From assembly GCA_945871895.1 (NCBI GenBank), contig CAMBXP010000009.1, forward strand, positions 1 through 47,693: a DNA stretch of 47,693 nucleotides, in the 5' to 3' direction. The DNA comes from Chryseobacterium gleum (GTDB lineage Bacteria > Bacteroidota > Bacteroidia > Flavobacteriales_C > GCA-002722245). Position numbers and translations under genes: made by a program. The notes under the pieces were generated by a model, which was not told where the DNA came from, did not search any database, and saw only the letters and a program-made list of their open reading frames with translations. Positions 16,063-24,184 of the stretch are shown piece by piece (within the stretch, counting starts at the first letter, position 1; the number at the start of each line of letters is the position of its first letter).

Positions 16063-16657
16063 ACTAGCATTTGCCTCAATATTCTACAAAGCTTTTTGGC
16101 TTTTGCCTTTCTACTTTTTACTTCTTTTTCCTTCCTGTGGTGAGCCACCCATTCCAAAACCGATGGGCTACTTTCAAATAGAAATTCCACAAAAAAACGA
16201 ATACACACATTTCAATGGTTCTTGTCCGTTTGAATTTGATATTTCTACGCAAGCCCGCATCTCTCTGAGTGATTCTATTCACCGTCCGTGCTTCTACAAC
16301 TTAGAGTACCCGCAATGGAAAGCCACCATTCACTTCACGTATTTACCTGTTCAAAACGACTTGAAAAATCTCATCGACGAAGAACACCGTCGCAAAGAAA
16401 AACACTTGCAATTAGCAGCTTCTATCAATGATTCAATTTATACTTTTAGCGAAAAACATGTAAGCGCAACCGTTTTCAATATCAATGGAACAAAAACCGC
16501 TACGCCTTTGCAATTTTTTATTACCGATAGTACAAAGCATTTCTTTAGAGGTTCATTGTACTTCTATCACACGCCCAACAACGATTCCATTCAACCTATC
16601 ATTAAATATATCAAAGCAGATGTAAGAAGATTAATTTCTTCTTTTAAGTGGAAATAA
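16052..16657 (+). CDS. gldD: Gliding motility lipoprotein GldD
   Basis: The 201-residue lipoprotein has a lipobox LLFPSC (Cys29). The mature part begins EPPIPKPMGYFQIEIPQKNEYTHFNGSCPFEFD, the classic GldD opening, and continues with YPQWKATIHFTYLPV, ATVFNINGTKTATPLQFFITDSTKHFFRGSLYF. GldD is required for gliding and T9SS assembly in Flavobacterium johnsoniae. It overlaps gldE by 11 bp, consistent with translational coupling. Confidence 0.93.
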   Translation: MLNKLAFASIFYKAFWLLPFYFLLLFPSCGEPPIPKPMGYFQIEIPQKNEYTHFNGSCPFEFDISTQARISLSDSIHRPCFYNLEYPQWKATIHFTYLPVQNDLKNLIDEEHRRKEKHLQLAASINDSIYTFSEKHVSATVFNINGTKTATPLQFFITDSTKHFFRGSLYFYHTPNNDSIQPIIKYIKADVRRLISSFKWK

Positions 16658-16683
16658 GTGCACAAAAATTTATGTGTAGGCCA

Positions 16684-16780
16684 ATAGTTCCTTCGGGGTG
16701 CCTCAGGATGACAAACATAGTAAATCAGAGTGAGAGTGAGTTTTGAGAGTGGCTGTTATCAAGAGGAACGAAGGAACTAT
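16684..16780. repeat. Degenerate palindromic element (GTTCCTTCGGGG family)
   Basis: Outer arms ATAGTTCCTTCG (16684-16695) and CGAAGGAACTAT (16769-16780) are perfect complements. Inner parts (GGTGCCTCAGGATGACAAAC on the left, GTTATCAAGAGGAA on the right) pair only partly. It is a decayed relative of the perfect element at 24185-24282. It lies between convergent gldD and the heme A synthase gene. Confidence 0.75.
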
Positions 16781-16798
16781 AGCCCTATTTTACAATCT

Positions 16799-17821
16799 TC
16801 ACTTTTTTCTCATCGCAAACAACAACACACACGAATAACTCAACAAAATACTAGACAACAACAAGTGCACTGGTCGGGCAAACTGAGGAACCTCAAAATA
16901 CCCCATAATCACACCAGTTGCTATAATCAAGAGCATTAAAACGAGCATCCATTTGGTGGCAAAATGCTTCACTTTTAGTTCATATAAAAAGTACAAAGTA
17001 ACGCCTGTAATGGCAGCATACACCAAAGAAAAAGAGCGATGAACCAAGAATAGCCATCCCGATTCGTCTATCCACGATTCTCTGATGATTCCGCTAAGGC
17101 GTAAATCGTCGAAGGTCTGCCGAACATTGGTTCCCATCACCAATTGTGCGCACAACAAAATCACAGAAGCCATCAACCAATTTCTAATCGATTTTCTTTT
17201 GCTTTCTTCTATTTCCAAAGGATCTACTACTCTCGAGCGTACAAAAGCAATCACTATTAAAATTAAAAAGGCTAGATAAAGATGCATGCTTATTTTAAGT
17301 GGTTTTAAATTCGATTCTACCACTTTAGCGCCCAAATAACCCTCGAACAAGATGATGATAAACATAATGATGCTACCCCAAAAAACAATAGGTTTTTCTT
17401 TGCGGTAAACACGAGAATAGAAAACCATTAAAATGGCCATGATGCCCAGAACTACGCCACACAAGCGATTCAAATATTCAATAATAGTATGCTCGGGTTT
17501 ATAAATGGCATAATCGTGCTTTTTGTAGGGAGTCCATTGCGAAGCATCAAATTCGACAGATGCCTTAAAATTATCGTTGGCCACTAACAACTTATTCTCG
17601 TGAACAATAATTTGTCCGCTTTCAAAAGATTTATTTGCCTCCCAAACCACTTCCTTTTCATCCATCGGTGGAATCCAGTAGCCATAACACTTAGGCCAAT
17701 CGGGACAGCCCATTCCGGCACCACTCGCCTTCACCAAGCTGCCCGCCATTACGACCAACAACGAAAAGAATAGCGTTAAAGCGCTAAACAACTTAAATCT
17801 TTTGTGCGATTTATTCTCCAT
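16799..17821 (-). CDS. ctaA: Heme A synthase (COX15/CtaA family)
   Basis: The 340-residue polytopic protein has about eight membrane helices in two four-helix halves. Signatures are MAGSLVKASGAGMGCPDWPKCYG (with the C-P-D-W-P-K-C pair), EYLNRLCGVVLG, KISMHLYLAFLI, LVMGTNVRQTFD, VHRSFSLVYA and RPVHLLLSSIL. Three of the four family heme-ligand His are visible (MHLYLAF, VHRSF, VHLLL); the position of the first is N in EYLNR. It converts heme O to heme A for the aa3/caa3-type oxidase encoded at 44136-47165. Its start overlaps the stop of the upstream metal-binding lipoprotein by one nucleotide. Confidence 0.93.
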   Translation of the reverse strand: MENKSHKRFKLFSALTLFFSLLVVMAGSLVKASGAGMGCPDWPKCYGYWIPPMDEKEVVWEANKSFESGQIIVHENKLLVANDNFKASVEFDASQWTPYKKHDYAIYKPEHTIIEYLNRLCGVVLGIMAILMVFYSRVYRKEKPIVFWGSIIMFIIILFEGYLGAKVVESNLKPLKISMHLYLAFLILIVIAFVRSRVVDPLEIEESKRKSIRNWLMASVILLCAQLVMGTNVRQTFDDLRLSGIIRESWIDESGWLFLVHRSFSLVYAAITGVTLYFLYELKVKHFATKWMLVLMLLIIATGVIMGYFEVPQFARPVHLLLSSILLSYSCVLLFAMRKK

Positions 17822-18129
17822 TATTTAATAGCGGTTACAGTGTAAGCACCTTCGGCAATAGATTCTACAGCAGCTTTCAAATCCTCTTTACTCACTGTAT
17901 TTTCATCAAAAGTAACATCGGCCTGCTTAGTTTCAAAACTCACTTTAGCCTCCTTCACCCCTTCAACAGAACTAATCTTCTCTTGAATGGTTGGGGCGCA
18001 GCTGTGGGCGCACGACATCCCTTCAATGCTCAATTGAGCCGTTTTCATCACGGGAGCCTCATTAGCGCCACAACTGGCGAAAACACTCATAAATAGAGAG
18101 AAAGCAAATATTCTGAATAGATTTTTCAT
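17821..18129 (-). CDS. HMA-domain metal-binding lipoprotein
   Basis: I take the ATG at 18129, which gives 102 residues beginning with a lipoprotein signal MKNLFRIFAFSLFMSVFASC (Cys20); two further ATGs just upstream fall at or before the predicted transcription start. The mature part is a single heavy-metal-associated domain: AQLSIEGMSCAHSCAPTIQEKISSVEGVKEAKVSFETKQADVTFDEN. The metal loop is C-x3-C (Cys40, Cys44) instead of the usual C-x2-C. Coupling to ctaA (TAATG overlap) suggests copper delivery or sensing for cytochrome oxidase assembly. Confidence 0.85.
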   Translation of the reverse strand: MKNLFRIFAFSLFMSVFASCGANEAPVMKTAQLSIEGMSCAHSCAPTIQEKISSVEGVKEAKVSFETKQADVTFDENTVSKEDLKAAVESIAEGAYTVTAIK

Positions 18130-18149
18130 CGTATTATGTTTCATAGCCA

Positions 18150-18157
18150 CAAAGTTA
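18150..18157 (-). promoter_or_regulatory. -7 element for the HMA lipoprotein-ctaA operon
   Basis: TAACTTTG on the minus strand is an exact TAnnTTTG match. Transcription would begin near 18143, about 14 nt before the chosen ATG at 18129. No clear -33 TTG is seen. Confidence 0.6.
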
Positions 18158-18170
18158 AAGGATTAAATCA

Positions 18171-18201
18171 TTTGTTTGATATACTTATTTTATTATCTTT
18201 G
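18171..18201 (+). promoter_or_regulatory. Bacteroidota-type promoter for rplU-rpmA
   Basis: TTTG at 18171-18174 and TATCTTTG at 18194-18201 (exact TAnnTTTG) are 19 bp apart, the usual spacing. The start site would be near 18208, about 22 nt before the rplU ATG. Confidence 0.8.
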
Positions 18202-18229
18202 CCTCCCTTAATTTTAAAAGCGAAATAAA

Positions 18230-18547
18230 ATGTACGCAATCGTAGAGATAGCAGGGCAGCAATTTAAAGTGCAAAAAGATCAACAGATCTTCGTTCACCA
18301 CCTTGAAGCAGAAGAAGGTAATAAAATTACTTTCGAGAAAGTTTTATTGGTTGATAACAACGGAGCAATCACTGTTGGCGCCCCGGCTGTAAGTGGTGCT
18401 AAAGTCACCGCTAAAGTTGTGTCACCTTTAGTAAAAGGAGACAAAGTTTATGTATTCAAAAAGAAAAGAAGAAAAGGGTATCAGAAAATGAACGGTCACC
18501 GTCAACAGTTCACCCAACTTCAAATTGAAGACATCAGCGTTAAATAA
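18230..18547 (+). CDS. rplU: 50S ribosomal protein L21
   Basis: The 105-residue protein has the L21 signature [25 protein letters not shown] near the start, [17 protein letters not shown] and the basic [24 protein letters not shown] motif, ending [11 protein letters not shown]. It is a primary 23S rRNA binder of the large subunit. It is followed by rpmA, 36 bp downstream, the universal pairing, and it has a clear promoter. Confidence 0.98.
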   Translation: MYAIVEIAGQQFKVQKDQQIFVHHLEAEEGNKITFEKVLLVDNNGAITVGAPAVSGAKVTAKVVSPLVKGDKVYVFKKKRRKGYQKMNGHRQQFTQLQIEDISVK

Positions 18548-18583
18548 TTAATTAAGTAAGAAACTTTAAAAACAAGTTGAGCC

Positions 18584-18844
18584 ATGGCACATAAGAAAGG
18601 TGAAGGTAGTTCGATGAATGGTAGAGAGTCTCACTCAAAGAGACTTGGTATCAAAAAATTCGGTGGCGAGCCAGTTATCGCAGGAAACATTATCGTTAGA
18701 CAAAGAGGTACAACTCACAACGCTGGATTAAACGTTGGAATTGGAAAAGACCACACTCTTTTTGCTCTAGCTGACGGTGTTGTTAAATTTGCTAAGAAAA
18801 AAGGTGACAGATCTTTTGTATCTGTTGTTCCTACTGCAGAATAA
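18584..18844 (+). CDS. rpmA: 50S ribosomal protein L27
   Basis: The 86-residue L27 begins [28 protein letters not shown], with the N-terminus starting close to the peptidyl-transferase centre and lacking the cleaved extension of Firmicutes L27. [36 protein letters not shown] is the conserved core. It ends the rplU-rpmA operon; a terminator follows. Confidence 0.98.
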   Translation: MAHKKGEGSSMNGRESHSKRLGIKKFGGEPVIAGNIIVRQRGTTHNAGLNVGIGKDHTLFALADGVVKFAKKKGDRSFVSVVPTAE

Positions 18845-18862
18845 TAACACATTTATTGTATT

Positions 18863-18902
18863 AAAAACCCTTTTGGTTCGCGAGAATCGAGAGGGTTTTT
18901 TT
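18863..18902 (+). terminator. Rho-independent terminator of rplU-rpmA
   Basis: AAAAACCCT (18863-18871) pairs with AGGGTTTTT (18892-18900), extended inward by wobble pairs, and is followed by further Ts to 18902. It lies 18 bp after the rpmA stop. The following ~50 bp carry AGGAT-rich short repeats (about 18911-18950). Confidence 0.8.
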
Positions 18903-18991
18903 GTGTTGTCGGGATTAGGATTTTTAGGATAAGACGATTTTAGGATTGGGAGAAAATAGTTAGATTAGTTCTCACAACATCCATAAATCGC

Positions 18992-19489
18992 ATGAAAAAA
19001 ACACTTACAGTTATTTTTGTATCAATAGTATCTATTCTATGGTTAAGTGCTGGAATAGGGTTTTTCTTTTATGTGGATTCCATGGAATTAAGTGAGAGAA
19101 ATAAAATAACTGGAGTTATCTCAACATGCGAAACCGTTGGACAAAACAAGATAATTACTAGTCCGAGAGGGGTGATAGTTCCAATAGATCTAGATTCGTA
19201 TGTTTTCTCATTGGATAAAAGCGATTATATTTTTACAATTCATGATCCTTCACAAGATTATTCCGTGTATGAAAAAGAACTTAAGAAAGGCGATACTGTA
19301 ACTGTGTATTATAATGAACTTTCAAAGAAAATTGATTACAATGTTTTTCAATTGGACAAGAATGGTAAGCATATAGTAACAATAGACAAATTCAGACACA
19401 ACATGGGTTTTATCCCTTGGATATTTATTGGTTTAGGTCTTGTTTTTGGTTGGGCAGCCTTTCGAGTATTTAAATCAAAGAAAAAATAA
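18992..19489 (+). CDS. Small membrane protein of unknown function (DUF3592-like layout)
   Basis: The 165-residue protein has one membrane helix at residues 5-27 and a second at about 139-158 (FIPWIFIGLGLVFGWAAFRVF), with a basic cytoplasmic tail KSKKK. The central ~110 residues are beta-rich (YVFSLDKSDYIFTIHDP, GDTVTVYYNELSKKIDYNVF) and resemble the extracytoplasmic loop of DUF3592-type proteins, in which two helices flank a 'conversion between x and y' beta domain. I cannot assign a function. It stands alone between the rpmA terminator and a repeat region. Codon use is similar to neighbours. Confidence 0.65.
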   Translation: MKKTLTVIFVSIVSILWLSAGIGFFFYVDSMELSERNKITGVISTCETVGQNKIITSPRGVIVPIDLDSYVFSLDKSDYIFTIHDPSQDYSVYEKELKKGDTVTVYYNELSKKIDYNVFQLDKNGKHIVTIDKFRHNMGFIPWIFIGLGLVFGWAAFRVFKSKKK

Positions 19490-19504
19490 ATTGAAATCTT
19501 CATT

Positions 19505-19894
19505 TTAGAAAAGAAGAAACATCGAAGCTGAAAGCTTCAAGAAAAGATTCAGCAAAGTTCGCCTCGCTAAACTTAGCAGAGGTACTGAGTGAGTTGATTA
19601 GTGACCCACACTTAAATTTATGCCCTGCCATCACTATTGTGCGCGGGCCATCGCCAAAAGCCGAGCGTGCGGAAAGGCTGTGAACCCAAAATAGAAAGCG
19701 GACTAAGGAGCTTTCGTAATTTTGGGAGAGCGCGTTGGCAGGATCTTTTGGCGGAAGATTTTTTGCTTACTTTTTCATCTCTGAAAAAGTAAGTCTTTGC
19801 TTCTTTAGAAAAGAAGAACTCCTACGAAGCTGAATCCCGAGAATCGGGACAAGAAAAGATTCAGCAAAGTTCGCTTCGCTAAACTTAGCAGAGG
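19505..19894. repeat. Composite repeat region: two ~80-90-bp direct repeats around a foldable ~230-bp core
   Basis: This fills most of the 442-bp gene-free stretch before serS. Copies at 19505-19582 and 19805-19894 share TTAGAAAAGAAGAA, the block AAGAAAAGATTCAGCAAAGT and CTAAACTTAGCAGAGG. Each can form the enclosing stem GCTGAA/TTCAGC and the stem GCAAAGTT/AACTTAGC. The core can fold as a branched structure: closing stem CCTGCCA (19624-19630) with TGGCAGG (19736-19742), and a long hairpin CCCAAAAT-x-GAAAGC (19685-19699) with GCTTTC...ATTTTGGG (19710-19726). A 12-bp perfect hairpin follows at 19766-19793. No ORF is convincing. It looks like an interspersed element or a structured RNA. Confidence 0.8.
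19766..19793. repeat. 12-bp perfect hairpin inside the composite repeat region
   Basis: CTTACTTTTTCA (19766-19777) and TGAAAAAGTAAG (19782-19793) are perfect complements around TCTC. A second hairpin CTTCTTT-AGA-AAAGAAG (19800-19816) overlaps the start of the second direct repeat. Confidence 0.85.
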
Positions 19895-19904
19895 GAAAGT
19901 TTCT

Positions 19905-19912
19905 TATCTTTA
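19905..19912 (+). promoter_or_regulatory. Possible -7 element for serS
   Basis: TATCTTTA matches TAnnTTTG at 7 of 8 positions, 20 bp before the serS ATG and just after the second direct repeat. The -33 region is unclear. Confidence 0.4.
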
Positions 19913-19931
19913 ACCCTCATAACACAATATA

Positions 19932-21206
19932 ATGCTAGTAGTAAAAGACATCCTCGACAATAAAGAAAAAGCCATCGCTGGCTTGAAAAAAAGAAATATC
20001 GCCAACGCGGAAGAATTAATCAATAGCGTTATCGCTTTAGATGCTGAACGTAAATCAGCGATTTCTGAAATGGAAAATGTTTTGGCAGAGAGCAATCAAA
20101 TTGCGAAATCTGTGGGACAGCTAATGAAAGAAGGAAAAAAAGAAGAGGCTGAACAAGTGAAAGCAAAGGCTGCTGAATTGCGCACCAAATCTGCTACTTT
20201 AAAAGAAGAAACTGCTGTAATTGAAGAGAAATTACAAGCACTTTTATATACTATTCCAAATGTTCCAAACGAGATAGTTCCCAATGGAAAAAATCCGGAA
20301 GAAAATGTAAATATTTTCGAACACGGTAGTATTCCTACATTGCATGAAGGTGCAGTTCCTCACTGGGATTTATTGAAAAAATACAACCTCGCCGATTTTG
20401 AAGTGGGCGTTAAAATCACAGGCGCTGGCTTTCCTGTTTTCAAAGGAAAAGGTGCTATGTTGAATCGCGCTTTGATTAATTTCTTTTTGAGTGAAGCGAT
20501 TAAAGCGGGTTACGAAGAAGTGATTCCTCCGTTATTGATCAATGAAGCATCTGGTTATGGTACCGGACAATTGCCAGATAAAGAAGGACAGATGTACCAT
20601 TGCACAGTAGATAATTTATTTTTGATTCCAACGGCCGAAGTTCCAATCACGAATTTATACCGCGATGAGATTATCAACGCAGAAAATCTTCCTATCAAAA
20701 ACGTAGGTTATACACCTTGCTTCCGTCGTGAAGCAGGATCTTATGGTAAAGATGTACGCGGCTTAAATCGTTTGCACCAATTCGATAAAGTGGAGATTGT
20801 ACAAATTCAACATCCCGATAAGTCGTATGAGACTTTAGATAACATGGTAGAACACGTGAAAGGACTCCTAAATAAATTGGGCTTGCCTTACCGCATCTTA
20901 CGTTTGTGTGGAGGCGATATGGGCTTCACCTCTGCCCTTACTTACGATTTCGAAGTATATTCTGCAGCACAAGAAAAATGGTTGGAAGTGAGCTCTGTTT
21001 CTAACTTCGAAACTTTTCAAGCAAACCGTTCTAAAATACGTTACCGTAGCGGACAAGATAAACCTCAACTGGCGCATACTTTAAATGGTAGTGCTTTGGC
21101 TCTGCCTCGTATTTTAGCAGCCTTGTTAGAGAATAATCAAACGACAGATGGCGTTACTATTCCAGAAGTATTACAACCATTCACAGGCTTCAATAAAATT
21201 TCTTGA
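19932..21206 (+). CDS. serS: Seryl-tRNA synthetase
   Basis: The 424-residue protein has an N-terminal antiparallel coiled coil (about 25-105) that grips the long variable arm of tRNA-Ser, then the class II core: EVIPPLLINEASGYGTGQLPDK, TAEVPITNLY (motif 1/TAE loop), CFRREAGSYGKDVRGLNRLHQFDKVE (motif 2) and LNGSALALPRILAALLENNQ (motif 3). It charges tRNA-Ser. Its stop overlaps the region of the next gene's start, so serS, the TPR gene, the DUF4286 gene and rsmA form one operon. Confidence 0.98.
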   Translation: MLVVKDILDNKEKAIAGLKKRNIANAEELINSVIALDAERKSAISEMENVLAESNQIAKSVGQLMKEGKKEEAEQVKAKAAELRTKSATLKEETAVIEEKLQALLYTIPNVPNEIVPNGKNPEENVNIFEHGSIPTLHEGAVPHWDLLKKYNLADFEVGVKITGAGFPVFKGKGAMLNRALINFFLSEAIKAGYEEVIPPLLINEASGYGTGQLPDKEGQMYHCTVDNLFLIPTAEVPITNLYRDEIINAENLPIKNVGYTPCFRREAGSYGKDVRGLNRLHQFDKVEIVQIQHPDKSYETLDNMVEHVKGLLNKLGLPYRILRLCGGDMGFTSALTYDFEVYSAAQEKWLEVSSVSNFETFQANRSKIRYRSGQDKPQLAHTLNGSALALPRILAALLENNQTTDGVTIPEVLQPFTGFNKIS

Positions 21207-21208
21207 TT

Positions 21209-23047
21209 TTGAAAAAAGTTAATCGTAAAATATCAATCCTCCTTTTTGGCTTTTTACTTTTAACTTTTAGCTCTTCTTTCGCTCAAGATAAACAACAAGT
21301 ACAACACAGCCTGGCCATTCAATTCTTCAACAACGGAGAGTACGATAAAGCGGCTGAAGTATTTGAATCGCTTTACAAAAGAAGCAGAAGCGAAGAATAC
21401 TACGAATACTTGTATCAATGTTATGCGCAACTTAAAAATTACAAAGACGGCGAAAAATTAGTCGATAAAAAAATTAAAGATTTTCCTCAACAAGCCGCGT
21501 ATCAAATCGATTTAGGTTACATCTTTTTCTTACAAGAAGATGAAAAAAAAGCGACTAAATCTTTTGAAAAAGCGCTTTCACTTTTGCCAGCAGATAATCA
21601 AGAAATCATTTTTGTAGCGCGTCGATTTCAAAAAAGAAAACAGGATAATTGGGCGATTCAAACTTATTTGAAAGGAAGAAAACTCATCAACAACGATTAT
21701 CCCTTCTCCTTCGAATTGGCTGATATTTATAGGAGTCAGAACAAATTCAACGAAATGACCAACGAATATTTATTCGTTTTAGAATATGGCGAACAATACA
21801 TTGATGATGTTGAAACAGCATTATCAACAGCTATTGGCGACGATTTCGATGGCAAGAAAAAGAAAATACTAAAAGACTTGTTGCTTAAAAAAATACAAGA
21901 AAATCCGAGCAACGATTCCTACTTAGAAGTACTCATTTGGGAATACCTTCAAGAAAAAGCTTTTGGTGCTGCTTTCACTCAAATGAAAGCGCTCGACAAA
22001 AGGAAAAAAGAAGAAGGATATAGATTGATGACTTTGGCTGATTTAGCGGCTAAAAACAACGATTACGAAACCGCTGTAAAGGCCTTGCAATATGTTATCG
22101 ATTTGGGTTCTTCAAACATGTATTACCGCAATGCAAAAGCAGAATTATTAAGTGTACTTACACAAAAAATTACCAAACGCTCCGACTACAATTCGCAAGA
22201 TTTACAACAATTGGAAACCGCTTATAAAAACACCCTCAAAGAATTAGGCAAAAACAGATACACCATCGATTTACTCAAAGATTACGGGCATTTACAAGCA
22301 TTCTATTTGCATCAAAACAAACAAGCCATCAACACTTTACACGAAGCCATTTCAATACCCGATGCAACAACAAGACAAATTGCCGATAGCAAATTAGAGT
22401 TGGGTGATGTGTATTTAATTTCTGATAGTATTTGGGATGCATCACTTCTTTATTCTCAAGTGGATTTAGATTTTAAAAATGAAATTATCGGTCAGGACGC
22501 GCGATTTAGAAACGCAAAAATTTCTTATTACACAGGCGATTTTAAATGGGCTAAAGCACAATTGGATGTTTTGAAATCGGCTACCGACAGACTAATCTCC
22601 AACGACGCCATGTATTTATCCATTTTAATTACCGACAATACCTTGATGGATACCATCACCACTCCGCTAGAAATGTATGCCCGCGCCGATTTACTCGAAT
22701 TTCAAAACAAAGATTCTTTGTGTTTACTCACGCTCGATTCATTAGAAAAAGAATTTAAATCGCGCTACAATTTAATGGACGAAGTACAATACAAACGCGC
22801 AGAAATTTACATCAAAAAACAAAACTTTACAGAGGCCATAAAATATCTTCAAAAGACTTACGAGCACAAAGATTTGTTGGCCGATGATGCTCTTTTTAAA
22901 ATGGCCGATTTGTACGAAACAGTATTGAACGACAAAACCAAAGCACAAGAAAAATACCAAGAAATAATTTTCAAATTTCCGGGTAGTATTTACGTGGAAG
23001 AAGCACGAAAAAGATTTAGAACTTTAAGAGGAGACGAAAAATTTTAA
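21209..23047 (+). CDS. Secreted or periplasmic TPR protein
   Basis: I take the TTG at 21209 (2 nt after the serS stop), reading MKKVNRKISILLFGFLLLTF..., a signal peptide cut near SSSFAQ. The ~612-residue protein is helical throughout with tetratricopeptide-like units such as FFNNGEYDKAAEVFESLYKRS, AYQIDLGYIFFLQEDEKKATKSFEKALSLLP and, at the end, YKRAEIYIKKQNFTEAIKYLQKTYEHKDLLADDALFKMADLYE and KAQEKYQEIIFKFPGSIYVEEARKRFR. The C-terminal units resemble outer-membrane-lipoprotein-type TPRs. A scaffold role at the cell envelope is probable; substrate unknown. It is 2 nt from DUF4286. Confidence 0.8.
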   Translation: MKKVNRKISILLFGFLLLTFSSSFAQDKQQVQHSLAIQFFNNGEYDKAAEVFESLYKRSRSEEYYEYLYQCYAQLKNYKDGEKLVDKKIKDFPQQAAYQIDLGYIFFLQEDEKKATKSFEKALSLLPADNQEIIFVARRFQKRKQDNWAIQTYLKGRKLINNDYPFSFELADIYRSQNKFNEMTNEYLFVLEYGEQYIDDVETALSTAIGDDFDGKKKKILKDLLLKKIQENPSNDSYLEVLIWEYLQEKAFGAAFTQMKALDKRKKEEGYRLMTLADLAAKNNDYETAVKALQYVIDLGSSNMYYRNAKAELLSVLTQKITKRSDYNSQDLQQLETAYKNTLKELGKNRYTIDLLKDYGHLQAFYLHQNKQAINTLHEAISIPDATTRQIADSKLELGDVYLISDSIWDASLLYSQVDLDFKNEIIGQDARFRNAKISYYTGDFKWAKAQLDVLKSATDRLISNDAMYLSILITDNTLMDTITTPLEMYARADLLEFQNKDSLCLLTLDSLEKEFKSRYNLMDEVQYKRAEIYIKKQNFTEAIKYLQKTYEHKDLLADDALFKMADLYETVLNDKTKAQEKYQEIIFKFPGSIYVEEARKRFRTLRGDEKF

Positions 23048-23048
23048 T

Positions 23049-23348
23049 ATGATAATTTACAGCATCACCTTCGCAATAGAAGACGGCATTGAACAAGAAT
23101 GGATTTCTTACATGAAAGAAGAATACATTGCCAACATTATGGAGATAGGCTTGTTCAACGATTTCCGTTTTGCAAAAACACATCCTGTTTCTGATGTAGA
23201 CACAGCCTACAACGTTCAATTTCGTTGTGAATCGTTAACCCATTTAGAGCTGTTTGAAAAACAACACGCCATCGAAATAGATGAGAAGATGGTAGAAAAA
23301 TACAAAGGTAAATTCGGTTCGTTTAGAATGGTATTGGAGGAAGTATAG
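23049..23348 (+). CDS. DUF4286 family protein
   Basis: The 99-residue protein, MIIYSITFAIEDGIEQEWISYMKEEYIANIMEIGLF then FRFAKTHP, TAYNVQFRCESLTHLELFEKQHAIEIDEKMVEKYKGKFGSFRMVLEE, matches the DUF4286 family, a small ferredoxin-like alpha/beta barrel monomer typical of Bacteroidota. The role is unknown; it consistently sits next to rsmA. It starts 1 nt after the TPR gene's stop and rsmA follows after 1 nt, so all are tightly co-translated. Confidence 0.85.
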   Translation: MIIYSITFAIEDGIEQEWISYMKEEYIANIMEIGLFNDFRFAKTHPVSDVDTAYNVQFRCESLTHLELFEKQHAIEIDEKMVEKYKGKFGSFRMVLEEV

Positions 23349-23349
23349 T

Positions 23350-24153
23350 ATGAAGTACGATTGGAAATACAACGACCCGAAGAAAAATCCGAGAGAGGAA
23401 GTCCGTGCTAAAAAACATCTCGGACAACATTTCCTCAAAGACGAAACGGTAACGCAAAATCTTACCAAAGCACTTACCTTTCATCAAGGTTATAGCAGCG
23501 TTATAGAGGTTGGTCCGGGTATGGGTGTACTTACAAAATATTTAATGCAAGAACCTAAAATCACCGACTTGCGTGTAGTAGAATTAGATTGGGATTCGGT
23601 GGCTTATTTGAAACAAAATTATCCCGATTTAAAAATAATTGAAGCAGATTTCTTGCGCTTAGATTTAGCCGAATTATTCAAAGATAAATTCGCCGTAGTA
23701 GGAAATTTCCCCTACAATATTTCCTCTCAAATTTTATTTAAAGCCTTAGATTATCGCAATCAAGTTCCTGAGATAATTGGCATGTTTCAAAAAGAAATGG
23801 CCGAACGTGTGGCAGCACCTCCGGGAAGTAAAACCTACGGAATCATTAGCGTTTTGATGCAAGCATTTTACGACATTGAATATTTATTTACAGTAGAACC
23901 TCACGTTTTCAATCCACCACCAAAAGTAAGATCGGGCGTAATTCGTTTGAAAAGAAACAATCGCGATACTTTACCCTGCGATGAAGCACTCTTCATCAGA
24001 ATAGTAAAAACCGCTTTCAACCAAAGAAGAAAAACGTTAAGCAACGCATTGAAAAGTTTGGAGCTAAAAAACATTCCTGAAGAATTTAAAGGCGAAAGAG
24101 CTGAGCAGTTGAGCGTGGAGGATTTTATTAGAATTGCTGTACAGAATTCGTAA
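23350..24153 (+). CDS. rsmA: 16S rRNA dimethyladenosine transferase
   Basis: The 267-residue KsgA has the expected motifs: AKKHLGQHFLKDE near the start, SAM-binding VIEVGPGMGVLTKYL, VVELDWDSVAYLK, the NFPYNISSQILFKAL catalytic block (N-x-P-Y) and PKVRSGVIRLKR. It dimethylates two adjacent adenines in the 3' terminal hairpin of 16S rRNA. It ends the serS operon; a palindromic element lies 32 bp after the stop. Confidence 0.97.
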   Translation: MKYDWKYNDPKKNPREEVRAKKHLGQHFLKDETVTQNLTKALTFHQGYSSVIEVGPGMGVLTKYLMQEPKITDLRVVELDWDSVAYLKQNYPDLKIIEADFLRLDLAELFKDKFAVVGNFPYNISSQILFKALDYRNQVPEIIGMFQKEMAERVAAPPGSKTYGIISVLMQAFYDIEYLFTVEPHVFNPPPKVRSGVIRLKRNNRDTLPCDEALFIRIVKTAFNQRRKTLSNALKSLELKNIPEEFKGERAEQLSVEDFIRIAVQNS

Positions 24154-24184
24154 AAGAATTTCTCGAATTACGATTTACGATTAG

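Noticed and set aside
18181..18240. tRNA-like or leader hairpin before rplU
   Set aside because: Only a promoter and a short AT-rich leader are present; no cloverleaf or L21 autoregulatory hairpin is evident.
19490..19931. T-box or other riboswitch for serS
   Set aside because: No specifier loop or antiterminator bulge is seen, T-boxes are not expected in Bacteroidota, and the direct repeats point to an interspersed element.
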